Notes: generated by a model from the letters alone, not told the origin. 64,000 bases of DNA from Paulinella micropora (GCA_009731375.1 BJOX01000105.1:127504-191503), one strand, 5' to 3'; shown: positions 20,013 to 30,099, numbered from the stretch's first letter. A program made the numbers and translations.

Positions 20013-20764
20013 TCAGCTCCTCCGATACCGCATCAACATACAAAAGTTATATCTCTCTTTGGTAGCCTCGTGATATTTTTCAATGAAGTATTCAAGGTCG
20101 TAGCCGAGGTCCAGATGCTTATACACGAGTTCTATCTTATCCTGAGACTGACCAGGAAAAATGAAAAGGTAGTCTAGCTGTTTAATAGCCTCAGGCTTCA
20201 TATCGTTCAAATACTGAGAACTCATAATCACCTTACTTTTATAATGCCTATTTTTTTTTTACATAAATCACTCACAGACTTATCCCTCAACCCACTACCC
20301 AAATCATCTAACACAAAAACAACTTCTGGTGTAATGTATTTACTTGGTCTCTCCACTTTTTCGCCTCCATCCTGCTTCTTCGTCTCTTCTTTTCCAAAAT
20401 AAAGAAACTTCGGCTTTTCTACTTCCTCCTTTCCATCCTGAGTAATTTCGCCTTCTTCTTGCTCCTCGTCTGGTTTATTGAGCTTGTCTAACTCATAGTC
20501 TATGACACTGTATCCATCCGTTTTCAAATATGTGTATATTGCCATCGGGTTTCCCTTCTTCTTGAAGTGCTTCACCATTTCTTTGTAAATGTGGTCCTTG
20601 TGTATTGTGCTGGCTATAATAACAATGCGGGTCTTTTTGTCGGTCGTTCGTTTCAGGATTTCGAACAGTGCGGTCGTCTTGCCACTCTTCTTGCGAGCGA
20701 GAAGAAAAATATTGGTATACGGTTCATCAAATAACTTATATCCTTTTGCCGCACAACTTAGCAA
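20013..20764 (-). pseudogene. A32-type packaging ATPase, 5' end detached and one frameshift
   Basis: The frame 20764-20228 contains Walker A ARKKSGKT (about 20677-20703) and Walker B FVLDDLGS (about 20292-20315), with a charged insert between them. A frameshift at ~20230 leads into 20231-20013, whose C-terminal part ends in a basic tail. The family drives DNA into the capsid. There is no proper start codon here: the frame runs straight into the inversion breakpoint, and the likely start is the fragment at 13436. It differs from the element 3 ATPase, which has ASTGGGKS at Walker A. Confidence 0.85.
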
Positions 20765-23700
20765 CCGCTCGCCGTCCTGGGTTTTCTTCTATTTTGTTTT
20801 CGTCCATCTTAATACCCATCTTGACTTCCATACTGTCAATGTAGTTTCTTTTTTGTTCCTGTGTAATACAGCCATCAGGATATCCGCTTGACTCTTGTTT
20901 CACCTTTAAGAAAGTTTTTATGAAATCTTTGAAAAGGCTACTGCTCTGCTCCTTCCAATGCCATACCTCATACACCTTAATTAGCTTGTAGCCTTTGTCT
21001 AAGGCCTTGTAGATTTCGGGTGTTGCCCAAGTGCCAGTTATTGCTCGCTCGTTATCGGTGTGCTTACATTCATCCTTTTGTTTGGTCATTCCGCACTTGT
21101 CGCATAAGTAATACATTAGTTTTCCTCTATCAGCCTTAGGTAAAACGGGGTGTAGTAATTTTCTGGGCGGTAGCATCTTAACCTTAGACACTCCGAAAAA
21201 TTCTCTGTTTATGATTTTGTTTTTCATATCTTTTCTATCGTCGTCGTTACTGGGTCTAATGATTTCGTGGTGCCCGCTAGGGTAAAGGTCGTAAAACATA
21301 AGGGTCGGATAGAGAGAGCATATGTCAACGTATTTCGCATATTCGTTGTCGTGTCGTGATTTCCAATACAATGTTAGAGCATCCGTTCTACCCCCAAACA
21401 TTGCTTCTCGCTGGTTAAGTCCTTCTTGTTCCGTAATTCGTTCATTAGTATCTTCCGCTAGTCTTTCACTTGTTTTCATTAATCTCCATTAACATTCCCA
21501 TATACTTATTATGTTGCTTACTTGTTTGCTTAGTTCTTTTTCTCGTCTGATTGTTGCCTTGTATAGTTCGCCCATTGTCTTGTTCTTCTTAGTGTTAATG
21601 GTATTACCATTGAAGCACTTTGGACATCCGTGCCAGAGACATCCGTGAAATTCGTAAGCGGTTTTCGTCTTTTCATCCCAGCCATCTACATACACACGGG
21701 ATTGACCAAGTTGAAACATTTTTTCACCACCATTGAATGCGTGTTTGATATCCGTCTTGTCTAACCTGCTTCTGTAAGCTATCCATTCAACACAAGCCCG
21801 AGAGGTAATCCTGTTTTGCTTCTCCGCCTTCAACACCGCGATTGAATTCTCTGGTATAAACTTAGCACGATACAAAGCCATAACACAACTCGCAATAGTT
21901 GTATATTGAAACGGGTCAATACCAAAACCAAATTCTAGAAACTGCTTTCTAAAATTCATACATCCCCTTCTCAATATATCAACATCGCTATGACAGTATT
22001 CCGCGATTTCCTTCTGCATATCAAATGTGCTATTTCTTTGGCTTTCATACCATTCCAAAAACTCTGCTCTCTTTTTATCTTTCATCGTGTCGTAGCCGTA
22101 GTGCTTTTTATGAGGCATTACACCAACATAATTTTTATTCTTGTCAGTGTTGAAATAGTGAAGAAAGAAGCCCTTTTTAAGTTCTTTCAATCCGAATGTT
22201 TTAGGAAAATCGGACAGAGGCATAGTCAAGAAACTGAGACTATCAATGAAGCGGTATTTCTTCAAAGTCATCATCATTATCTTACCACCCTGATAAATGA
22301 CTAACGGCGCCTGTCCGTTATCCACTAACCACTTAAGAATAAACTGACAATCATAAACGCGACTGTTATGAGCAATTAATGTAAAGCAGTTGTGCTTAGA
22401 TTCAAAAGCCCACTTACAGAAATCATCAATGTTCTTATGGATAACTGGTGGTTCCTTCGCATCGTAATACTGACTTTCCGCATGATTAACAATGTGTTCA
22501 CCAGTATCCTGTGTCGCTTCAAAATCAAAGAATATGTATTTCTCTGAAAAAGGTAATATGTCTTTCTTCACGATTTCACATTGGTGTTCAAGTGGTTTCA
22601 GTTCCTTACAATTACGGCATTCGCATAACCGCATTTGTGTTCGTCCTTCTTCCTGTAATTAAGTCCGCACGAAAGACATTTCGCTTTGATATCGCAGTTC
22701 GTCTTCTTGTGGTTGTTGAAGCATAATATATTTGGAAACTTTCTATTACACAAATAGCAATCAGTCCAATTGCTTTTATCGTTAATACCCTTACAGTCTT
22801 TGGTTTCGCAAATATTACATTTAGATTCACAGGCATGCCTTTCCATATATCCCCTTAAACACAACTCACAGAAATTCTTTTTTCCTACCATAGACTTCAT
22901 ATTAGTTATGGCATCGTAGTGGTTCTCTGTCTTAAGTATGTAAAGGTTCGTAAGTCGCTCGCCATTTTCATTAAGCAGGTCCGTCTTATAAACAACCTTG
23001 TCAGGAAATTCAACAATAACGAGATTGTATTTAATGTAGCTAGCAAAGGTTTTAATTTCAGGAATACCGCACACACCCTGAATGACTTTCGCATCTTCGT
23101 GCAACTTAATTGCCATCTCCTCCTGTATCTTTCGTCCCATCCTTATTACTTTGAATTTTTCGTGTTTTTCTTTTTTTGCGTTTACTACAACAATTGCTCT
23201 GGCCAAGCATATGTTGCCTGTATTATTAATTTGAATTACTCCTTTCTTTTTATATACATCCAACTTATTAATTACTTGAAGCCTCGTTCCGCCCGTCGGC
23301 ATTTCAACAGATTTCAAAACCAATCTAAACTTATCCATATTAGACCCCTTTTCATCTGTATAAAGGCTTTCATTGCTTTGAAATAATGCTGACAATCTTT
23401 CCAAAACATCTCTGACAGAAATCTGATTAATAGTCTAGAAACCCGTAGATACCGCTCCATAGTAATCTACAAACTTGATACTTACACTAACCATACTATT
23501 TTGCATCTGTCTTTTGATAAAGTCGTTCAGTATTATCTCAATAAACTGTAGAATATCATTCATGCTGAAAGAAGTGAAGTTTCCAGTAAGTTTAACCCAA
23601 TACTGGCTTTCATTAACACCCAGCACGTGCTTCTTTCTATCAACGTGTTTGATTTCGTAGTTCGCATACCGCATTAGGTCTTTTACTTTTTCTTTTCTTT

Positions 23701-23926
23701 CTCTCACTTTTGCTTCAAACTGCGGTTGTTCATCTACCTGTAAGGGTGGTGCTTCTGGCATAGCGTGAAAGTAAACAGCACCTCTTACTCGGTTCAAGTA
23801 ATTTTGGGCCGTTGTTGTATCCACCTTATACTTTCTTTTATACCCCTCAGGTATTATGTAAAGCACATCTTGACCCCTGACCCTTTTGATTTCATAATTA
23901 ATTTTTTGTTCCCTAAATCTGTCCAA
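20741..23926 (-). pseudogene. Protein-primed type B DNA polymerase, N-terminal two thirds
   Basis: One reading direction, with a TAG at 23435-23437, a frameshift near 22615 and a TAA at 21489-21491. In order: an N-terminal region with LARAIVVV; a zinc-binding Cys/His cluster (about 22600-22900); exonuclease motifs FFDFEAT (near 22525), NSRVYDCQF and YCHSDVDIL; the YEFHGCLWHGCPKC segment typical of Polinton-type polymerases (near 21640); and palm motif A DICSLYP (about 21301-21325). It ends just before motif B at the inversion breakpoint, and motif B onward is at 13501-14312 on the other strand. The enzyme would replicate the element from a terminal protein primer. Confidence 0.93.
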
Positions 23927-23964
23927 CCTATAGTATACCGTTGTAAGTATGTGTCTCCATCGTT

Positions 23965-23990
23965 AGTCAGTGTATATATAGGAAAATAAA
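23965..23990 (-). promoter_or_regulatory. Promoter-like motif before the polymerase gene
   Basis: On the minus strand this reads AAATTTATTTTCCTATATATAC, a variant of the motif at 13366 and 17818. It is about 40 bases upstream of the polymerase start. Confidence 0.45.
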
Positions 23991-24016
23991 TTTTTCAAAA
24001 ATAAAAATTAATTATC

Positions 24017-24523
24017 TCAATTGTCTGCCCCCGCCGTGGTCCGCCGTGTGCTCCCCGTGTCTATATATACGGGGGGGCCTGTGTTTAGATGGAAATTAGG
24101 GCTGGGCGGGCGGGTCTTGGCGTGGCGGACGGGCGGGACGGGCAGGGCCATATGTGTATATGATTTCATATGTCTTGCTTTGCTACTTCTATTTATTTCA
24201 GCTCCGCATTCACACTTGAATGTTTTCTTCTTCCAATTCCTTTTCTTTTCTTTTTTGATTTCTTTTGTTTCCTTATCATAATTAACTTTCCATTCATCAT
24301 ACTTTGGTTTTACTTTTTCCCCGTGGTATTTCTTTGCTTCTTCCATTGCTTGTTCTTGGGTTCTTCGTTTTCCAATAGTAAAACTCTTAAACATCGTTTT
24401 ACCTCCTTCTCTCCATTGAACTTTTGCCATCGGCCTCTTTTCATTATTCTTTATCATAATACATCCTTTTGAAATGGTAAACCTGCGACTTGTCGCAGTT
24501 TTTTGTGTGTCTTCGTTTGTCAT
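24017..24523 (-). CDS. Predicted DNA-binding protein: AP2-like region plus C2H2-like zinc finger
   Basis: 168 codons if started at 24523; starts further in are possible, and the hairpin at 24483 lies between. The first half has KVQWREGGKTMFKSFTIGK...QAMEEAKKYHGE, reminiscent of AP2 or integrase N-terminal DNA-binding folds. The second half has C-x-C, then H-x5-H (CECGAEINRSSKARHMKSYTH), a short zinc-finger type common in large DNA viruses. The C-terminus is Pro-rich. It is the gene closest to the right terminal repeat. It could regulate transcription or bind element ends (inference). Confidence 0.55.
   Translation of the reverse strand: MTNEDTQKTATSRRFTISKGCIMIKNNEKRPMAKVQWREGGKTMFKSFTIGKRRTQEQAMEEAKKYHGEKVKPKYDEWKVNYDKETKEIKKEKKRNWKKKTFKCECGAEINRSSKARHMKSYTHMALPVPPVRHAKTRPPSPNFHLNTGPPVYIDTGSTRRTTAGADN
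24483..24504 (+). terminator. Perfect palindrome with TT loop followed by T6
   Basis: CTGCGAC-TT-GTCGCAG with six T after it looks like an intrinsic terminator on the plus strand. On the minus strand it falls in the 5' region of the AP2/zinc-finger gene. Confidence 0.45.
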
Positions 24524-24579
24524 TCTGTATGTGTCTATATTTTTATGACTTTAATTTAAAATACGAACTTATTTGGCCG

Positions 24580-24673
24580 TTGCCATTTTGTCCCGGCGGG
24601 CCGGCCGGTGTGTGTCTCTGGTGGCGGGTGGTATGTCTTGAAAAAGTGTGCCGAAGTGGCACCCTATACTACT
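24580..24673 (-). repeat. Right terminal inverted repeat of element 1
   Basis: Reverse complement of 4776-4868 with about one substitution and one extra base. It ends CCCTATACTACT and is followed by GAATAG. Confidence 0.93.
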
Positions 24674-24679
24674 GAATAG
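24674..24679. other. Right target-site duplication of element 1 (GAATAG)
   Basis: Second copy of the 6-bp duplication. The sequence after it (GTGTTGCTGCTCCAGAAATC and onward) continues the segment A flank and matches 43259 onward in segment B. Confidence 0.92.
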
Positions 24680-24831
24680 TGTGAGATGTAGTGTGTTGCT
24701 GCTCCAGAAATCAAACGCAAACACACAACAGCAACAACAACAACAACAACAAGATTTCACGTATGCGGAGAATGAAGATTGAGAATGCTGCAATTTTTTG
24801 GGATTCATGGATGACAAACGAAGGTAGAGCA

Positions 24832-24862
<31 letters not shown>

Positions 24863-24925
24863 CACAACCACAACAACAACAACAACAACAACAACAACCA
24901 CAACCACAACCACAACCACAACCAC

Positions 24926-24959
<34 letters not shown>

Positions 24960-25140
24960 ACAACCACAACCACAACAACCACAACAACAACAACAACAAC
25001 AACAACGACAACGACAACAACAACAACAACAACAACAACAACCACAACAACCACAACAACCACAACAACCACAACAACCACAACAACCACAACAACAAAC
25101 AACAACAAACAACAACCACAACAACAACATTGAAGGCCGC
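24680..25140. repeat. Segment A continued: (CAA)n/(CAACCA)n repeat
   Basis: A short unique stretch (24680-24830) shared with 43259-43475, then CAA and CCA triplets. The open frame here encodes only Gln/Pro repeats and gives no sign of being a gene. Element 2 is inserted in the equivalent CCACAA repeat of segment B. Confidence 0.7.
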
Positions 25141-25184
25141 AGCCACACACCATCTTGCATTTTAAATACTTTATTATATTATTA

Positions 25185-25232
<48 letters not shown>

Positions 25233-25235
25233 GAT

Positions 25236-25464
25236 GGACACCGTGATAGCCCAGTGGTCAAGTTCTACCATGTGGGCCCTGTCGCCAGTTCGATTCCCGT
25301 CGGTGCCACCAGTATTTTCATTGAACACCGGTCCGTCTGGAAGTGTTGGAACTGCCCGTGCGGGGTTGTCATTAGAGCCTATCGTCAATTCTTCGTACTC
25401 CCCTCACCGGTGAGACGATGGAGGCGCATGTGCAGATTTGCATCAGCCATTGACAGAGAAGCAC
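25236..25464 (+). mobile_element. tRNA-derived SINE, copy 1
   Basis: The 5' part has a perfect polymerase III A box TAGCCCAGTGG (25247-25257) and a B box AGTTCGATTCC (25287-25297), as in a tRNA. A ~150-bp unrelated body follows, ending before a (TAT)n tail. The microsatellites on both sides are TTA repeats. Further copies at 48443-48715 and 48811-49019 show it is a dispersed family. Confidence 0.8.
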
Positions 25465-25507
<43 letters not shown>

Positions 25508-25510
25508 TTT

Positions 25511-25548
<38 letters not shown>

Positions 25549-25858
25549 CTGCGTATATTTGTTTTTTTGGTTGATAGCCTACAGCCACACTCCTAGTTAT
25601 TGATCATGCATTAAATAGAGCAACAACAGCAACAACAAAAACAACGACAACAACAACAACAACAACAGCAGCAGCAGCAGCAACAGCAGCGCAGATAAGC
25701 AAAATAACAGCAACAGCAACAGCAGCAGCAGCAGCAACAACAGCAGCAACAACAACAAACAACAACATTATTATTATAGTCTTGAAATAGCAGTTATCAC
25801 GGAAGGCCGTTAGCCACACACCATCTTGCCATTGGTTTAATTTTCTATAATTAACTTG

Positions 25859-25931
<73 letters not shown>

Positions 25932-26203
25932 ACAACAACAACAACAACAAAAACAACTGCTTGTCTGCTCTCTTCACTGTCTTTCCTCTTCTCCCTCCTC
26001 TGTTGTTGTTGTACTATAGAAAAACAACAATCAACAACCACAACAACCACAACAACCACAACAACAACAACAACAACAACCACCACCATAAGCAGATAAC
26101 GACGACCGCCACACCACCAGAGCGATGACCACCACCACCGCAGCAGCATTAACAACAGCGACTGTTGTTGATCACAACAGAAACATATTAATTGACAGTG
26201 ACG

Positions 26204-26240
<37 letters not shown>

Positions 26241-26337
26241 AGTTTTTATTTTTGCTGTTGTTGGTTGTTGTTGATTGTTGTGGTTGTAGTGGTTGTTGTG
26301 ATTGTAGTGGTTGTTGTGGTTGTTGTTGTCGTTGTGG

Positions 26338-26377
<40 letters not shown>

Positions 26378-26430
26378 GGTTGTTGTTGTGGTTGTTGTTG
26401 TGGTTGTTGTGGTTGTTGTGATTAGACATT
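25465..26430. repeat. TTA, CAA, GCA, TTG and TGG trinucleotide tracts
   Basis: A chain of short trinucleotide repeats separated by ~50-100 bp of ordinary sequence. No gene is seen, and the open frames are repeat artefacts. Confidence 0.75.
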
Positions 26431-26618
26431 TATTACTTGTCTTTAAGTGGCGCTCGAAGGCAGTTAGCCATGCACCATCATGCCATTATTGATTTAGTTA
26501 ATTTAATTAAATTTAACAACACCAACATCAACAGTACAACACCAACAGTATACCAACGCCACCACTGGCAGCACACCAGTAAAACACCACAATACACCAC
26601 CAGGACCATCATTGTTGA

Positions 26619-26650
<32 letters not shown>

Positions 26651-26840
26651 CTTCTGTTGTTGTTGTTGTTGTTGTTGTTGTTGCTGTTGTTGTTGCTGCT
26701 GCTGCTGCTTGTTGCTGCTGTTATTGTTTTGTTATTCTGTTTAGCAAAAACAGCAGCATGAACAAGCAGCAACAAGAACAACATCAATAGCTCTAGCAAA
26801 AGCAGCTGAGTAAGAGGATGCGTGTCTCGTACGTGTGATT
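26431..26840. other. Low-information stretch with a (TTG)n tract
   Basis: AT-rich sequence with CCA and TTG triplets at 26600-26710. No gene is recognised. Confidence 0.5.
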
Positions 26841-27229
26841 GTACGTATGTATGTATGTCTGTATGTATGTATGTAAAATCAGGTAAAAAAGGACACTCAA
26901 CACTATCCACCCCTGTTTTCTGGCGGCAGCAAGGTTGAGACAAATATGACAGGATTTTTCACTGCTGGGTCGGTGAGGGGGTCCGGGGAAAAAAGCAGGA
27001 TTTCCGGGGGGGGGGGGTCATGAATACATACATGCATACAAACATGCATACATACATACATACATGCATACATGCATGCATACATGCATACATACATACA
27101 TACATACATACATACATGCATGCATAAATGCATACATACATACCTACCTACCTACCTACATACATACATACATACATATATATATACATACATGCATACA
27201 TACATACATACATACATACATACTAAACA

Positions 27230-27261
<32 letters not shown>

Positions 27262-27263
27262 CA

Positions 27264-27294
<31 letters not shown>

Positions 27295-27330
27295 GTACAT
27301 ATGTACATAAATATATGCATACATAAAAAT
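26841..27330. repeat. (CATA)n / (GTAT)n tetranucleotide repeat
   Basis: A CATA-type repeat from about 27020 with scattered GCAT units, preceded by a short GTAT run. Frames across it give only His-Thr-Tyr-Ile or Cys-Met-Tyr-Val repeats. Confidence 0.85.
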
Positions 27331-27902
27331 AGAATAATTGTTGATAGGCATGAAAAAACAGATGCAATTCTCCACTGGTTGGGATAATCTATTGCCTTTT
27401 TGCCCCGGCCCATGCTAGGAAAAATTGCATTTGCAATCCACAACAACAACTTTCTGGTGTTTCGCTGTTTTTGTGGTCACTGGTGCCACCGGTTGATATA
27501 GTCGAAATACAGAGTGATTCGGACGAAAAAGGTAATGCAGAAATGTCCATGGATGTTGCCTTTTTCGACTGTATCACGCCTGGTGGAGTCAGGTGGCAGG
27601 AAATACATCAATTTTGTGGTGGTAGGATTCTGGGTTTTTTTTGGCAGCCAAACTTTTCGGTTTCTCCTGCAAAATTGGCTGGTTAGTTTCGGTCGGGGAA
27701 AGTGGCAATCGACTGTTCAGGCCAAGCTCTATCGGAATATACAAAATTTCTGGTGGGCGGTGGCACCATCATCCGGCCGGGCACGCACAATGGTGGCACG
27801 TTCCTACCTAAACCTGACAATCGCTTCTTAACACCAAAAAACTTGCTCAGAATTCTCGCCAGCTTGTCCGATGTAAGTGTTGTGGGTGTGTGTCACCGTG
27901 TG
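27331..27902. other. Unassigned sequence
   Basis: Mixed composition with short open frames but no recognised protein. A 5'-truncated exon is possible around 27480-27600, but it lacks clear support. Confidence 0.3.
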
Positions 27903-28176
27903 TCTGTGTGTGTCTGAGTGACTGTGGCTGTGTGTTTCTTGCACAATCTGAGATAGATATGTTCCCTGTGATGAATAGTGAAAGAATTAGGCCAAAAGCT
28001 CCAAGTTTGAAAAATTTAGGTGTACGTGTGTGTCTGGGTGGGATGTGGCGGGTGTGTGTCTCTGAGTGACTGTGGCTGTGACAGTGCATCTCGCACCGTT
28101 CGAAAGAGACAGTGTGCCTGAGACGAACTGTGAAAGAAGCAGGCCAAAAGCCCCAGGTTTGAAAAAGTTTGGTGTG
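27903..28176. repeat. Imperfect ~150-bp tandem repeat
   Basis: Two diverged copies (about 27903-28025 and 28053-28176) share GTGTCTGAGTGACTGTGGCTGT, the string AGGCCAAAAGC and a GTTTGAAAAA stretch in the same order. Short GTGT runs separate them. Confidence 0.55.
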
Positions 28177-29187
28177 TTTTCGCGTGTGCTCGTGTGTGTA
28201 GTCGCCATGACAGTCGTGGCTTGTTCTGTCACTGCTGATCTGGGAAGGGTTGCGTCCAAGGACTGCCCGGAAGCGAGTCAAGCTCCTGAAGGGCAGGCCA
28301 ACAGACGCACACTCGACCAGCAAGCAGTGGAGAGCGACACCGAGAGAGACAAAGAGGACATCGACATCGTGACTATCTCGCCTCCACCACCAGCCGCAGT
28401 CACTGCAGTCGTAGCACTCTCAGAGAGCACGACGACAGCGACAGCTGTGGTGGATGACGTAGTCGCCGAGAGACAAGTCAAGCGACGCTGCTTGCACACG
28501 CCCGTGGGACCTACTCTGCGCTGAGAGAAGTTACAGCGTGTGTCTGAGGACGACATGCGGCGGTACGAACTCACCGAGCCCTGCATCTGGGTCTGGTGGC
28601 GAACTCAGAAAGGGGGAAAAGTGAAGAAGAAGAAGCAACGGGGAGACTCGCGAACGACAGAGCCACTTTCCTACGTGCTGACGTGGCAGGAAGACAACGG
28701 CCCGCACGAGGACAGACACTGGCGACAGACGATCATGGGGATGATGGCAAATGACACCGTGACTTGTTCAACTAGCACTGTTACACAGCGCTTCCTTCAT
28801 CATCTGCAGTATGCATGTCTTCCCTTTGCTATCTTCAACCTCTTCATCGCGCCTGCACGCTTCAAGACGAAGCTGAAAAGCGACTTCGATCAGTCGGTCG
28901 ACTCGATCCAGGTATTCTTCGAGTACCTGGACTGGCTACACAAGAAAGGACTGAACATCGCTACTGTTTCGCAGCCCGAGCGCAAGAAGGGTACCGCCTG
29001 GCTACGCACCGCGACCTGCCTGGGTATCATCTGCCACGCTGGACATGCCTACTGAATCGACTGTGCCAGGCAGCTACTGTTCGATTGCAAGGGCAAGGTG
29101 GCCCTGCCGCTAGCAGACCTCGCCGAGATCGGAGTGCATGCTTCGAACACCTACTACGAGTGGTTGGCAGTGCAAAAGAAAATCTAG
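28066..29187 (+). pseudogene. Unrecognised coding region interrupted by two TGA codons
   Basis: A single frame is open from about 28066 to 29187 except for TGA at 28522-28524 and TGA at 29053-29055. The region after 28540 has normal amino-acid composition with aromatic and charged segments (YELTEPCIWVWW, FFEYLDWLHKK) and looks like a real protein, ~220 residues. The N-terminal part is Ala/Val/Thr-rich low complexity. The frame is preserved across both stops without indels, so the stops are probably recent point mutations, for example from Arg or Trp codons. No family is recognised. An assembly gap follows at 29223. Confidence 0.45.
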
Positions 29188-29222
29188 GCTCCAGACACTT
29201 CAGACAACTCTTTTCATTGCCA

Positions 29223-29421
29223 NNNNNNNNNNNNNNNNNNNNNNNNNNNNNNNNNNNNNNNNNNNNNNNNNNNNNNNNNNNNNNNNNNNNNNNNNNNNNN
29301 NNNNNNNNNNNNNNNNNNNNNNNNNNNNNNNNNNNNNNNNNNNNNNNNNNNNNNNNNNNNNNNNNNNNNNNNNNNNNNNNNNNNNNNNNNNNNNNNNNNN
29401 NNNNNNNNNNNNNNNNNNNNN
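29223..29421. other. Assembly gap (199 N)
   Basis: Unknown bases, followed directly by a run of more than 20 G. Confidence 0.97.
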
Positions 29422-29756
29422 GGGGGGGGGGGGGGGGGGGGGTGGGGGGGGTACCTCATCAAAAAGTATGTCTTATTTGTAATATTTGTCTCATAAAAAT
29501 TTAGCAAAAAAATTAAGGAATAACCCGGACACCACACCACCACCCCTTTTACCCCTGGCGGCCGCAGGCGGCCGCAGGACAAAAAGGCAATAGTCGAGGA
29601 TAAAAACGCAATAGCCACCAGTTGTCTGCACGTGTTGGGGCCGGCCGGTATCCAAAGCTAGTCGGTTTTGTCCCCCGTGATCAGGCTAGAACCATCGAGT
29701 TTTGCTCGAGGGGAAGTGATCAGCAGAAGGAACGAACCAATTGTTGCTGATTTCAA
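29422..29756. other. Poly-G run and unassigned sequence
   Basis: A G-rich tract (29422-29451) at the gap edge is followed by AT-rich sequence. A GGACAAAAAGGCAATAG string at ~29576 resembles the inner end of the Polinton terminal repeat, but no full repeat is present. Confidence 0.4.
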
Positions 29757-29911
29757 GTGAAGTTTCTTAATTGTAATTTTCACTCTAAATTTCTTGATTG
29801 TAAAATAGGCACCGCAAAACACATCAAATTTTCTTTCCTTTTTCCTTTGCCTACACCCACAGCTGCATTTTTTTTTTTTTTTTACTTGTCCAGGCTTGTT
29901 GGTGAACCAGA

Positions 29912-30080
29912 CATGAAATCTAAAAACGCTGACAAGTCGAAGAAGAAGAAGAGCAGCGGGGGGGACGGCGAAGCTGAAGAAATGCCAGTGGTTCTGTCTC
30001 TCCAGCAGTACGTGAACACGGAGGCTCTGGCCTACATCAGAACGCTGGAGCTAGAAGCTTCGATCATGGAAAAGACATGA
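29912..30080 (+). CDS. Short Lys-rich ORF, possible terminal exon
   Basis: From the ATG at 29912, behind a poly-T tract and an AG at 29891-29894, 55 codons encode a Lys/Ser-rich start and then a helical segment (LSLQQYVNTEALAYIRTLELE), ending in TGA. It could be the last exon of a host gene with an acceptor just upstream. No family is recognised. Confidence 0.3.
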
Positions 30081-30099
30081 ATTCATACCTCCTTGGCCG

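Larger units (their letters stand above)
13493..20760. other. Internal inversion of ~7.25 kb in element 1
   Basis: Polymerase motifs up to the residues just before motif B end at ~20755 on the minus strand. Motif B (NSLWGK) and everything after it start at 13501 on the plus strand. Likewise the ATPase body ends its 5' side at ~20760 (minus), and its likely start is at 13436-13498 (plus). Both breakpoints carry the short shared string AAGTTG followed by GC or TGC. Turning the segment round restores the usual Polinton order, with capsid genes and ATPase on one strand and polymerase on the other. Confidence 0.85.
4776..24673. mobile_element. Element 1: complete Polinton/Maverick element, 19.9 kb
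   Basis: The element is bounded by ~93-bp inverted repeats beginning AGTAGTATAGGG and by a 6-bp target duplication. It encodes an RVE integrase, protein-primed type B DNA polymerase, A32-type packaging ATPase, adenovirus-type cysteine protease, major and minor capsid proteins, a fiber-like protein with an S74 domain, and small accessory proteins. That set defines the class. Most genes carry one or more frameshifts or stop codons, and an internal inversion of about 7.25 kb is present, so this copy is not expected to function on its own. Positions 4869-5172 between the terminal repeat and the first gene are AT-rich and show no feature. Some single-base frameshifts could be uncorrected assembly errors. 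Confidence 0.95.

Noticed and set aside
4776-24673. Reassigned stop codons (TGA as Trp, TAA/TAG as Glu) in element 1
   Set aside because: Several in-frame stops fall where Trp or Glu is expected, but the same genes also carry frameshifts. The largely intact element 3 genes (over 2,000 codons of fiber, capsid, ATPase and PLA2-like protein) contain none, and conserved genes end in TGA or TAA at matching positions. Decay is the simpler explanation.
25236-25312. Functional tRNA gene
   Set aside because: A and B boxes are good, but the segment is followed by a shared 150-bp body and repeat tail in three copies, so it is a SINE head.
24691-25413. Gln/Pro-rich protein
   Set aside because: Pure CAA/CCA repeat that runs into a SINE; no conserved ends and interrupted in segment B.
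26903-27387. His/Thr/Ile and Met/Tyr/Val repeat proteins
   Set aside because: Translations of CATA tetranucleotide repeats, open in several frames at once.
29571-29590. Relic Polinton terminal repeat (GGACAAAAAGGCAATAG; also 27387-27405 in reverse)
   Set aside because: Only ~15 bases match the inner end of the terminal repeat, in the wrong mutual orientation and without AGTAGTATAGGG ends.
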